From Actinomycetes bacterium (GTDB lineage: Bacteria; Actinomycetota; Acidimicrobiia; Acidimicrobiales; Ilumatobacteraceae), in the NCBI GenBank assembly GCA_029782355.1, contig JAKOUY010000011.1, positions 434,001-498,000 on the forward strand: a stretch of DNA of 64,000 nucleotides. The letters run 5' to 3'. The translations under genes were made by a program, and so were the position numbers. The notes beneath the pieces were generated by a model that was given only the letters and a program-made list of their open reading frames with translations, did not search any database and had not been told where the DNA came from. Below are positions 49,655 through 58,634 of the stretch, piece by piece; positions within the stretch are counted from its first letter, which is position 1; every line of letters starts with the position of its first letter.

Positions 49655-50653
49655 ATGAAACGACTCGACGAGAAACTGGACCGGATCCGCTCCGGTCACT
49701 ACCAGCGCACCGACTTCATCATCGCCGACGCCAAGGACGCCGACATGTCCTTCGGGGCCGCCGTCGCCGGCCCCGAGCTGGACGAGGACGGCGCGCCCAC
49801 TGGGCGGATGAAGACCCTGCAGGCGTACCGCGACGACATGCTGCGCGTGATCGAGTCCGATCTGGTCGACATCATGCTGACCTCCGTGTCCGGCGCCGAG
49901 TTCCTCGCTGCCCGTCACGCCCTGGACGACTCGCCGATCACCCAAGCGATCCGGGTCAACGACTCGAGCGACATCTGGAACCCGCGGGGCGCCAACTACA
50001 AGCACCTGCCGGCGGCGCCGTTCCGGACCGCACGTCTCGACCGGGTCCGCCCACTGGCCGACCTCGGCCTCTACGCGATCAGCTTCTACAACGACCTGGC
50101 GATCGACCTCGACACCCTGGAGCGCTACGCCGAGTTCCGCGACGACGCCGCCGCGGTCGGCCTGCGCCACTTCCTCGAGGTGTTCAACCCGCAGTTCGCC
50201 GTCGACACCCACGGCGCCGACTTCGCCGACTACAACAACGACGCCATCGTCCGCTGCCTGGCCGGCGTGGCCACCGCCGACCGGCCGATCTTCCTGAAGG
50301 CGGTCTACAACGGGCCCCGTTCCACCGAGGCGTTGGCCGGCTTCGACCCGGCCAACCTGATCGTCGGCATCCTCGGCGGGGCCGCCGGAACCACCCGTGA
50401 CACCCTCGAGCTCGTCCAGCAGGCCGAGCGTCACGGCGCCCGGGTGGCCCTGTTCGGCCGCAAGGTGTACTTCGCCGAGCACTCGGTGGAGATCCTCCGG
50501 GCGATGCGCCTGGTGATCGAGGAGGACATCACCTCCGAGGAGGCGACACGGGTCTACCACGACAGCCTGGCCAAGCTGGGCATCCGTCCGAAGCGCCCGC
50601 TGGCGGACGACCTGGAGATCACCGAGGCGGTCCTCCAGGAGGACATGCGGTGA
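49655..50653 (+). CDS. Alpha/beta-barrel protein of unassigned function, possible class I aldolase
   Basis: A 332-residue protein beginning MKRLDEKLDRIRSGHY. The alternation of strands and helices, with DFIIADAKDADMSFG, SDLVDIMLTSVSGAEFL, LYAISFYNDLAIDL, IFLKAVYNGPRS and a phosphate-loop-like LIVGILGGAAGTTRDTLELV, then ARVALFGRKVY, suggests a TIM barrel. The Lys in FLKAVYNG would be well placed for a Schiff base. I do not recognise a characterised family. It lies inside the LacI-controlled operon and overlaps the isomerase gene by 4 bases, so it should act on a phosphorylated sugar or cleavage product. Confidence 0.65.
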   Translation: MKRLDEKLDRIRSGHYQRTDFIIADAKDADMSFGAAVAGPELDEDGAPTGRMKTLQAYRDDMLRVIESDLVDIMLTSVSGAEFLAARHALDDSPITQAIRVNDSSDIWNPRGANYKHLPAAPFRTARLDRVRPLADLGLYAISFYNDLAIDLDTLERYAEFRDDAAAVGLRHFLEVFNPQFAVDTHGADFADYNNDAIVRCLAGVATADRPIFLKAVYNGPRSTEALAGFDPANLIVGILGGAAGTTRDTLELVQQAERHGARVALFGRKVYFAEHSVEILRAMRLVIEEDITSEEATRVYHDSLAKLGIRPKRPLADDLEITEAVLQEDMR

Positions 50654-51873
50654 CCCCGTGGCCGGGCAGCCCGCACCACGCCCGCTGGCTGCGCCTGCAC
50701 GGGCAGCACCTGCTCCACTTCGGCCGCCGCTCCGCCGACACCGGGACCGAGGGCGGGGCGGCCTGGCTCGACGAGCGCGGTGAGCCCGATCGCACCCAGC
50801 GGATCCACACCTACATCACCGGGCGAACCGTCCACGTCTATGCGCTCGGGGCGCTGTTGGGCGTGCCCGGATGCGCGCCGATCGCCGAGGCCGCCCTGCG
50901 CGGCCTGACCGGCCGGCTGCGCGACACGATCCATGGCGGGTGGTTCTCGTCCATCGGCGACGACGGGCCCGAGCCGGGCAAGTCGTGCTACGCCCACAGC
51001 TTCGTCGTCCTCGCCGGCGCCAGCGGGGCCCAGGCCGGGCTGCCCGGCGCCGAGGCACTGCTCGACGACGCCCTGGCCGTGTTCCTCGAGCGGTTCTGGG
51101 ACGACGCGGCCGGGATGTGCGTCGACACCTGGGACACCGGCTTTCGCCGGCTCGACCCGTACCGGGGCATCAACGCCAACATGCACGCCGTCGAGGCGAT
51201 GCTGTCGGTGGCCAGCCTGCGCGGCGAAGAAGCCTGGCTGCGACGCGCCGAATCCGTCAGCCGCTTCGTGGTCCGCGCCGCGGCCGGCAACCAGTGGCGC
51301 ATCCCCGAGCACTACACGTCCGACTGGCGAGCGGACCTGGCCTACAACCGGGATGAGCCGGCCCATCAGTTCAAGCCCTACGGGTCGACGGTCGGGCACT
51401 CCCTGGAGTGGTCGCGCCTGCTGCTCCATCTGGCGGCGGCGCTGGGCGACGACGGCGGCCGGGCTGAGCTGGTCGACGGCGCGATCCACCTGTTCGACCA
51501 GGCAGTGGCCGACGGCTGGGCACCCGACGGGGAGCCGGGCTTCGTGTACACCGTCGACTGGGACGCCCGCCCGGTGGTGGCCGACCGGCTGCACTGGGTC
51601 CTCGCCGAGGGAATCAATGCCGCCGCCTGCCTGTATCGCCAAACCGGCGAGGAGCGCTACGCGACGGCCTACCGGCAGTGGTGGGACCACGCCGCGACGT
51701 TCCACCTCGACCACGTCCACGGCTCGTGGATCCATCAACTCGACGCCCACAACCGCCCGGCGGCGTCGGTGTGGGCCGGCAAGCCCGACCTCTACCACGC
51801 CTTCCAGACCACGCTGGTCCCGCTGCTGCCGCTGTACCCGATGATGGCCGCAGCCCTCGCCGACGGCCCGTAA
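50650..51873 (+). CDS. AGE-family aldose-ketose isomerase, YihS/mannose isomerase type
   Basis: A 407-residue (alpha/alpha)6-barrel protein. It aligns by eye along nearly its full length with YihS: YRGINANMHAVEAML, IPEHYTSDW, YGSTVGHSLEWSRLLLH, GWAPDGEPGFVYTVDWD, GSWIHQLDAHN and GKPDLYHAF. The catalytic His residues fall at 250 and 383 and the conserved Arg at 59. At the positions I recall as the sulfonate pocket of sulfoquinovose isomerase (Arg238, Gln362, Gln379 there) this protein has Gln240, His362 and Pro379. It is thus more likely a mannose/fructose- or talose/tagatose-type isomerase. It is the last gene of the operon and starts at GTG 50650. Confidence 0.85.
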   Translation: MTPWPGSPHHARWLRLHGQHLLHFGRRSADTGTEGGAAWLDERGEPDRTQRIHTYITGRTVHVYALGALLGVPGCAPIAEAALRGLTGRLRDTIHGGWFSSIGDDGPEPGKSCYAHSFVVLAGASGAQAGLPGAEALLDDALAVFLERFWDDAAGMCVDTWDTGFRRLDPYRGINANMHAVEAMLSVASLRGEEAWLRRAESVSRFVVRAAAGNQWRIPEHYTSDWRADLAYNRDEPAHQFKPYGSTVGHSLEWSRLLLHLAAALGDDGGRAELVDGAIHLFDQAVADGWAPDGEPGFVYTVDWDARPVVADRLHWVLAEGINAAACLYRQTGEERYATAYRQWWDHAATFHLDHVHGSWIHQLDAHNRPAASVWAGKPDLYHAFQTTLVPLLPLYPMMAAALADGP

Positions 51874-51937
51874 CCCCTTCCCCACCGCCCCACCGCCCGC
51901 ACCGCCCAACCCCGCCCCCACCGGCCAACCCCCAGGT

Positions 51938-51976
51938 GGTCAGCGTTTCCGGGCCCGGGGCCCGGAAACGCTGACC
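51938..51976. terminator. Perfect 39-base palindrome between convergent genes
   Basis: Two 19-base arms are exact inverted copies around one central G (left arm GGTCAGCGTTTCCGGGCCC). The stem is very GC-rich and lacks a T run. It sits 64 bases after the end of the sugar operon and 76 bases before the end of coaE, which converges on it, so a two-way terminator or mRNA 3'-end stem is the natural reading. Confidence 0.7.
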
Positions 51977-52052
51977 AGTTCGTCGGGGAGACCGGCGTGG
52001 CCCCCCGAGCCGGGCTGCCCCGTCCCGGGGTCGGCCTCGGCCACGCCGCCGG

Positions 52053-52694
52053 TCACCGGTCGGCGGCGCGCTCGGGGGCGTAGACGAAGTCCGCCGGGAG
52101 CTGCGGGAGGGCACGCAACGTGTCCCACAGCTGGTCGACCTGGGGGTCGAGCTCGCCCGGAGGTCCGCTGTTGTCGATCACCCAGGTCGCCGTCGCCAGC
52201 CGCTGGTCGCGGGAGGCCTGGCGGGCGATGCGCGCCCGGGAGTCGGCCTCGTCGAAGCCGCGGCCGTGGACCAGTCGCTCGACTTGCACCTCGACGGGCA
52301 CGTCGACCACGACGATGCCCTGCAGGCCGGAACGGGGTCGCTCCGTGAGCAGCGGGATGTCCAGCACGACGACGTGATCGGTGGGCACCTGCTCGGTCAC
52401 CAGACGGACCATCTCCCGCCCGACGGCCGGATGGACGATGGCGTTGAGGTCCGCCAGGGCCGCCTGATCGGTGAAGACGATGTCGGCCACGGCCTGGCGG
52501 TCGAGCGAGCCGTCGGCGCGCACCACCGCCGAACCGAAGCGCTCGGCGAGCTGGGCGACGACCGGCGAGCCGGGTTGCTGGACGCTGCGGGTCACCTGAT
52601 CGGCGTCGATGACGACGGCGCCGTGGCCGGCCAGCAGGGCGCTGACCGTGGACTTTCCCGAACCGATGCCCCCGGTGAGGCCGACCAGGATCAT
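52053..52694 (-). CDS. coaE: Dephospho-CoA kinase
   Basis: A 213-residue P-loop kinase for the last step of coenzyme A synthesis. It has Walker A GLTGGIGSGKSTVSALL, the substrate motif VIDADQVTRSVQQPGSP, HPAVGREM, and DIPLLTE with IVVVDVPVEVQVERL. ATG 52694 is the natural start; longer readings run into rpsA. It follows rpsA by 28 bases, as in many actinobacteria, and has no extra C-terminal GrpB-like domain. Confidence 0.95.
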   Translation of the reverse strand: MILVGLTGGIGSGKSTVSALLAGHGAVVIDADQVTRSVQQPGSPVVAQLAERFGSAVVRADGSLDRQAVADIVFTDQAALADLNAIVHPAVGREMVRLVTEQVPTDHVVVLDIPLLTERPRSGLQGIVVVDVPVEVQVERLVHGRGFDEADSRARIARQASRDQRLATATWVIDNSGPPGELDPQVDQLWDTLRALPQLPADFVYAPERAADR

Positions 52695-52722
52695 GTGGCG
52701 ATGGCCGTCGCGGGTGCCGCGC

Positions 52723-54000
<1,278 letters not shown>

Positions 54001-54154
54001 CGGGCTCGGCGAGGCGGCGGTAAGTGAATCGGACAAGGGATGGATCGCTTTCGGGACGGAGAGTCGTGCTGGGCCCGGCGGATTCCGGACCGGACAACGA
54101 TACCAGGCGCTCCGAATCAGCGCCCCGGGCGCGAACGGATGATTCGCCCGGCGT

Positions 54155-54865
54155 TCACCCGGCCCGGCGGGCGACGACGAGGAACTCGGGCGACTCGGTG
54201 GTCGGCGGGTCGTCGCCGTACCGGCCGGGCTCGACGCTGCTGATCGACTCGACGTCCAGGCCGGCCGCCGCGCACGCCAAGCGCAGCTCGCGTGGGGTGT
54301 AGCACCCGGTCCACAGGTCGACCTCGGCCGGGCGGCCGACTTCGTCACGGACCTCGGTGCGCTCGTGGCTGACCCCGGTGGCCGCGTCGAAGTCGGCCTG
54401 GTCGTGGTACTTCACGGCGAAGTAGGCGTTGAACGCGCTGAGTGCGACCCGTCCTCCGGGACGCAACGCCCGGGCGATCCCGGCCAGCACGTCGGCGTCC
54501 TCGCCGGTCGCCGTCATCAGTCCGAACGCGCCCTGGCACAGGCAGACGGCGGCGTCGAACTCGGCGACGAACGGCAGCGCCCGGGCGTCGAGGCGGGAGA
54601 AGGTCGCCCCGGACGGAGCGCCCGCGATGGCCAGCTCGACGAACCGCCGGCTGATGTCGACGCCGTGGACGAGCAGGCCGCGGCGGGCCAGCTCGTGGGC
54701 GTGGCGGCCCGGTCCGCAGCCGACGTCGAGGATCCGCTGGCCGCCGACCAGGCCCAGACGCCCCATCAACCAGTCGACCTCCTGCACCGTTCCCTTGGTG
54801 AACGAGTAGCGCAGGTACGCCGACCCGAGGTGGTCGGCGATCGGCTCGAACCAGTGCCCGGTCAT
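54155..54865 (-). CDS. Class I SAM-dependent methyltransferase
   Basis: A 236-residue protein. Motif I is ILDVGCGPGRHAHELARRG, followed by HGVDISRRFVELA, FDAAVCLCQGAFGLM and LRPGGRVALSAFNAYF. Between motifs the sequence resembles the methyltransferases often found next to polA in this lineage. The substrate is not known. Its ATG overlaps the polA stop (ATGA), so the two are translationally coupled. Confidence 0.85.
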   Translation of the reverse strand: MTGHWFEPIADHLGSAYLRYSFTKGTVQEVDWLMGRLGLVGGQRILDVGCGPGRHAHELARRGLLVHGVDISRRFVELAIAGAPSGATFSRLDARALPFVAEFDAAVCLCQGAFGLMTATGEDADVLAGIARALRPGGRVALSAFNAYFAVKYHDQADFDAATGVSHERTEVRDEVGRPAEVDLWTGCYTPRELRLACAAAGLDVESISSVEPGRYGDDPPTTESPEFLVVARRAG

Positions 54866-57516
54866 CCCTTGGCGTCGGCCCACGAGGTGCCCCAGGCGAC
54901 GTTGACCTCCAGGGGCACGTCCAGGGCGGCGGCACCGCGCATCAGCTCGACCACGACCGGACCGACCGTGTCGCGCTCGGCCTCGGGGACCTCGACCAGC
55001 ACCTCGTCGTGCACCTGCAGGATCAGCCGGCTGGCCACCCCCATGCGGGTCAGCTCGTGGTCGATGCGCACCAGGGCGACCTTGAAGATGTCGGCGGCCA
55101 GCCCCTGGATGCCGGCGTTCATCGCCTGGCGTTCGCCGGCCTGGCGGACCCGGAAGTTGCTGTTGGACAGCTCCGGGATCGGCCGGCGACGCCCGAACAG
55201 GGTCTCGGTGTAGCCGCGCATCCGGGCCTCCACCACCGTGCGCTCCATGTACGCCTTGACGTTGGGGAAGGCGTCGAAGTAGGCGCCGAGGATCACCGCG
55301 GCGTCCTCCGTGGCGATGCCCAGCCGCTGACCGAGCCCGTAGGACTCCATGCCGTAGGCCAGCCCGTAGCTGACCATCTTGGCCTTGGATCGCTGGTCGA
55401 CCGTGACCGCGCCGGGGTCGACCCCGAAGACCCGCGCCGCGGTGGCGTTGTGGATGTCCCGCCCCGACGTGAAGGCCTCGATCAGCCCCGGATCGTGCGC
55501 CAGGTGGGCGATGCAGCGCAGCTCGATCTGGTTGTAGTCGGCCACCAGCAGGACGTGGCCGGGGGCCGGTACGAAGGCCGTGCGGAACTGGCGACCCTCC
55601 TCGCTGCGCACCGGGATGTTGTGCAGGTTCGGTTGGTCGCTGGACAGCCGTCCGGTCCGAGCAACGGTCTGGTTGAACGTGGCGTGGATCCGTCCGTCGG
55701 CGGCCACCTCGGCCAGCAGCCCGGTGCCGTAGGTGCTGCGCAGCTTCTCGACCTCGCGGAAGCGCAGCAACGGCTCGATGAACTCCGGCCACTCGTCACG
55801 CAGCTTCTCCAGCGTGGCGGCGTCGGTGGAGAACCCGGTCTTGGTCTTCTTCTGCGGGGAGAGACCGCGCTGGGTGTAGAGGATCTCGCGCAGCTGGACC
55901 GGCGAGTTGGTGTTGAACGGACGACCGACCACGCGCTGCAGCTCGGCGTTGAGCTGTTCGACCTCGGCGGTCAGGTACTCGTTGAGCCGGCGCAGTTCGG
56001 CGACGTCGACGGCGATCCCGGCGTGCTCCATCCGCGCCAGCACGCCGACCAGTGGGTTCTCGATGTCGGCGTACAGCTGGCGCATGCCCTGGTGCTCGAG
56101 GGCCTGCTCCAGGGCGTCCGACAGCGCCCACACCGCCAGGGCGTGGCGGGCCGCCTGGCGCGGCGCGTCCTGGTCGCCGGAGAAGTCGAGCTGGCCGGCC
56201 TCGGCCGCCGAACCCGCCGGCACGGTGTACTCCGTGTACGTCTCGACCAGCACGGGCAGGGTGTAGCGGGTTTCCGCCGGGTCAATCAGGTAGGCGGCGA
56301 TGGCGGTGTCCAGGCGCAGACCACCGAGGTCCCGCCCGGTGCGCAGCAGGGCGCGCATCAGCGCCTTGGCGTCGTGGGCGCGCACCGCCGGGTGCGCCGC
56401 CAGCGCATCGAGCACGGCAGGGTCGTCGAGCAGTCCGGGCGGGATCCACAGCACGTCGGCCGTCGCCGGATCTCGCACGACGGCCAGACCGGCGAGCGCC
56501 GAGCGACCGGGTGTCCCCTCCCACGCCGGCTCGAGGTCGAGCACCGCCGCGGCACGGATCGCCGTCACTGCCGCCTCGACGCCCTCGGCGACGGTGACCT
56601 CGGCCTCCAGCACGGTGGCCTGCGCCGCGGCCAGGGGGGCGGCGCCCATCACCGTCAGCGCCTCGCCCAGGCGCTCCCGCAGCGACTTGAACTCCAGGAA
56701 GTCGAACAGCCGCTTGACCTCGGCGTCGTCGGGGTGGATGCCGAGGTCGGCGAGGTCGACCTCGACGGGGGCGTCACGGCGCAGGACCATCAGCTCCCAG
56801 TTGGTCCTGGCCTGCTGCTCGTGCTCGGCCAGGCTGGCCCGCAACTTGGGGGTCTGGGCGTCGACGTTGGCGAAGATGCCGTCGAGACCGCCGTAGGTGG
56901 TGATCAACTTGGCCGCGGTCTTCTCCCCCACCCCGGGGATGCCGGGCAGGTTGTCACTGGGGTCTCCTCGCAGCGCGGCGTACTGCGGGTACAGCGCCGG
57001 GGTCACCCCGGTGCGCTCCAGGATCCCGGCCTCGTCGTACAGGGCGTAGTCGCTGACGCCGCGCCGGTTGTAGAGCACCTGGACGTGCGGATCCTCGACC
57101 AGCTGGTAGGCGTCGCGGTCGCCGGTCACGATGATCACGTCGTGCCCCTCGCCCTTGGCCCGCTCGGCCACGGTGGCGATGAGGTCGTCGGCCTCCCAGC
57201 CGGCCAGGTCGACGACGCTCACGTGGAGCACGTCGAGCACCTCGCGGACCAGGCCCATCTGCTGGCGGAGGATGTCGGGGGCCGCCTCGCGCTGGGCCTT
57301 GTAGTGGGCGTGGGCCTGGTGGCGGAAGGTCGGTTCGGGGCGGTCGAAGGCCACCAGCACCCCGTCGGGCCGGTGGTCCTTCACCAGGTTGATAAACATC
57401 GAGGTGAACCCGAACACGGCGTTGGTCACCTGGCCGCTGGCCGTGGCCATGTCGGTGGGAAGGGCGAAGAACGCCCGGTAGGTCAGCGAGTTGCCGTCGA
57501 GCAGCAGCAGCTTCAC
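54862..57516 (-). CDS. polA: DNA polymerase I
   Basis: An 884-residue enzyme. The 5'-nuclease domain (LLLLDGNSLTYRAFFALP, TGDRDAYQLV, GIPGVGEKTAAKLI) and polymerase domain (VADYNQIELRCIAHLAHD, RSKAKMVSYGLAYGM, LQVHDEVLVEVPE) are intact. In the middle 3'-5' exonuclease domain most metal ligands are lost: a DLE remains in AVLDLEPAW, but the second and third motifs read HDAKALMRALL and ARHALAVWALSDAL without the expected Asp or Tyr. Proofreading is therefore probably absent, as in other actinobacterial PolA. GTG 57516 overlaps the regulator stop (GTGA). Confidence 0.96.
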   Translation of the reverse strand: MKLLLLDGNSLTYRAFFALPTDMATASGQVTNAVFGFTSMFINLVKDHRPDGVLVAFDRPEPTFRHQAHAHYKAQREAAPDILRQQMGLVREVLDVLHVSVVDLAGWEADDLIATVAERAKGEGHDVIIVTGDRDAYQLVEDPHVQVLYNRRGVSDYALYDEAGILERTGVTPALYPQYAALRGDPSDNLPGIPGVGEKTAAKLITTYGGLDGIFANVDAQTPKLRASLAEHEQQARTNWELMVLRRDAPVEVDLADLGIHPDDAEVKRLFDFLEFKSLRERLGEALTVMGAAPLAAAQATVLEAEVTVAEGVEAAVTAIRAAAVLDLEPAWEGTPGRSALAGLAVVRDPATADVLWIPPGLLDDPAVLDALAAHPAVRAHDAKALMRALLRTGRDLGGLRLDTAIAAYLIDPAETRYTLPVLVETYTEYTVPAGSAAEAGQLDFSGDQDAPRQAARHALAVWALSDALEQALEHQGMRQLYADIENPLVGVLARMEHAGIAVDVAELRRLNEYLTAEVEQLNAELQRVVGRPFNTNSPVQLREILYTQRGLSPQKKTKTGFSTDAATLEKLRDEWPEFIEPLLRFREVEKLRSTYGTGLLAEVAADGRIHATFNQTVARTGRLSSDQPNLHNIPVRSEEGRQFRTAFVPAPGHVLLVADYNQIELRCIAHLAHDPGLIEAFTSGRDIHNATAARVFGVDPGAVTVDQRSKAKMVSYGLAYGMESYGLGQRLGIATEDAAVILGAYFDAFPNVKAYMERTVVEARMRGYTETLFGRRRPIPELSNSNFRVRQAGERQAMNAGIQGLAADIFKVALVRIDHELTRMGVASRLILQVHDEVLVEVPEAERDTVGPVVVELMRGAAALDVPLEVNVAWGTSWADAKG

Positions 57517-58088
57517 GGGCGCAGCGAACCGTCGAGGATCCGGTCGGCCACTTCCCGCATCCGCGCCCGCTCGCTCATCGCCGTGCGCTGGATGAAGGTG
57601 AACGCATCGGACTCCTTCATGCCGCACTGGTCGATCAGCACGCCCTTGGCCCGGTCGATGATCTTGCGCGCCTCGAGCTGCTCGCCGAGCGAGTCGACCT
57701 CGCCGGAGAGCTGCTGCAGCTCACGGAACCGGCCGATGGCCACCTCCATGGCCGGGATCAGATCGCTCTTCTGGAACGGCTTGACCAGGTAGGCCAGGGC
57801 ACCGGCGTCGCGGGCCTCCTCGACGACCTCGCGCTGGCTGAAGGCGGTGAGCATCAGCACCCCGCAGATCCGCTCGGCGCTGATCAGCCGGGCGGCCTCG
57901 ATGCCGTCGAGGTGCGGCATCTTCACGTCGAGGATGGCCAGATCGGGGCGCAGGGCGCGGACCAGCTCGACGGCCTGGTCGCCCCGGCCGCACTCGCCGA
58001 CGACCTCGTAGCCCTCCTCCTCGAGCGTCTCGCGCAGGTCCAGGCGGATGATGGCTTCGTCCTCGGCGATGACCACTCGAAGGCTCAC
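57513..58088 (-). CDS. ANTAR-domain response regulator (PdtaR-like)
   Basis: A 191-residue regulator. The receiver has VVIAEDEAIIRLDL, the phospho-Asp in LAILDVKMPHLDG, and Lys in YLVKPFQKSDL. The C-terminal ANTAR helices (KIIDRAKGVLIDQCGM, then DAFTFIQRTAMSERARM) bind RNA hairpins and act as antiterminators. In mycobacteria the homologue PdtaR pairs with kinase PdtaS; no kinase is next to it here. It precedes polA, as in Streptomyces and Mycobacterium. Confidence 0.93.
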   Translation of the reverse strand: MSLRVVIAEDEAIIRLDLRETLEEEGYEVVGECGRGDQAVELVRALRPDLAILDVKMPHLDGIEAARLISAERICGVLMLTAFSQREVVEEARDAGALAYLVKPFQKSDLIPAMEVAIGRFRELQQLSGEVDSLGEQLEARKIIDRAKGVLIDQCGMKESDAFTFIQRTAMSERARMREVADRILDGSLRP

Positions 58089-58166
58089 GATGCGGCAGTC
58101 CTTTCGTCACCGGGAGCGACCCGGAACCTCCATTCAACCAGCCGCCGCGACCGATCCCGGCACCCG

Positions 58167-58469
58167 TCAGGCCGACGACCACCGGTCCAGCAGGGCGTCC
58201 TGGGTCCGTTCCAGCCCGGCGATCTGGGCGACGACGTGGGCCCGGTGGCGGGCCAGCGCGCCGTGGTGCTCGCCGGCCCGGCGAGCCTCGGGGGCCGTCG
58301 CCGGATCGTCGCTGACCAGGGCGCGCACGCCGAGGTCGTCGGCCTCCTCGGCCAGGTGGCGGAGCTGCTCGTCGACCACGGCCAACTCCTCACGCAGGGC
58401 CCGCAACCGAGCGGTGGCCCTGGTCAGCCGGCGCTCGAGCGCGCCACGCCCGGTGAACCGCTCGAACAT
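58167..58469 (-). CDS. Small hypothetical coiled-coil protein
   Basis: A 100-residue protein read from ATG 58469 (MFERFTGRGALERRLTRATARL). It is mainly charged helix with heptad-like spacing (LRALREELAVVDEQLRHLAEEADDL). I do not recognise the family. It lies directly downstream of tRNA-Leu and upstream of the ANTAR gene on the same strand; the start sits 2 bases from the mature tRNA end, so its mRNA must be cut from, or begin within, the tRNA transcript. Confidence 0.5.
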   Translation of the reverse strand: MFERFTGRGALERRLTRATARLRALREELAVVDEQLRHLAEEADDLGVRALVSDDPATAPEARRAGEHHGALARHRAHVVAQIAGLERTQDALLDRWSSA

Positions 58470-58470
58470 G

Positions 58471-58553
58471 TGCCCGAGGTGGGACTCGAACCCACACGCC
58501 CTTGCGGACAACGGATTTTGAGTCCGTCGCGTCTGCCATTCCGCCACTCGGGC
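58471..58553 (-). tRNA. tRNA-Leu (anticodon CAA)
   Basis: On the minus strand GCCCGAG pairs with CUCGGGC in the acceptor stem, with discriminator A. The anticodon stem ACGGA/UCCGU holds the loop CUCAAAA, anticodon CAA, which reads UUG. The long variable arm (UGUCCGCAAGGGCGU) and T loop GUUCGAGUC fit a class II tRNA. CCA is not encoded. Confidence 0.95.
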
Positions 58554-58634
58554 AAGTGACCGGCGAGGAGGTTAGCGGCATTACCCGGAGGTAAGTCCCC
58601 GACCCGCTCCGGCCACGTCTAGCCTCGTCGCATC

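Noticed and set aside
50650-51873. Plain annotation as sulfoquinovose isomerase
   Set aside because: Overall similarity to YihS is high, but the three recalled sulfonate contacts are replaced and the pathway's glycosidase and sulfolactaldehyde enzymes are absent.
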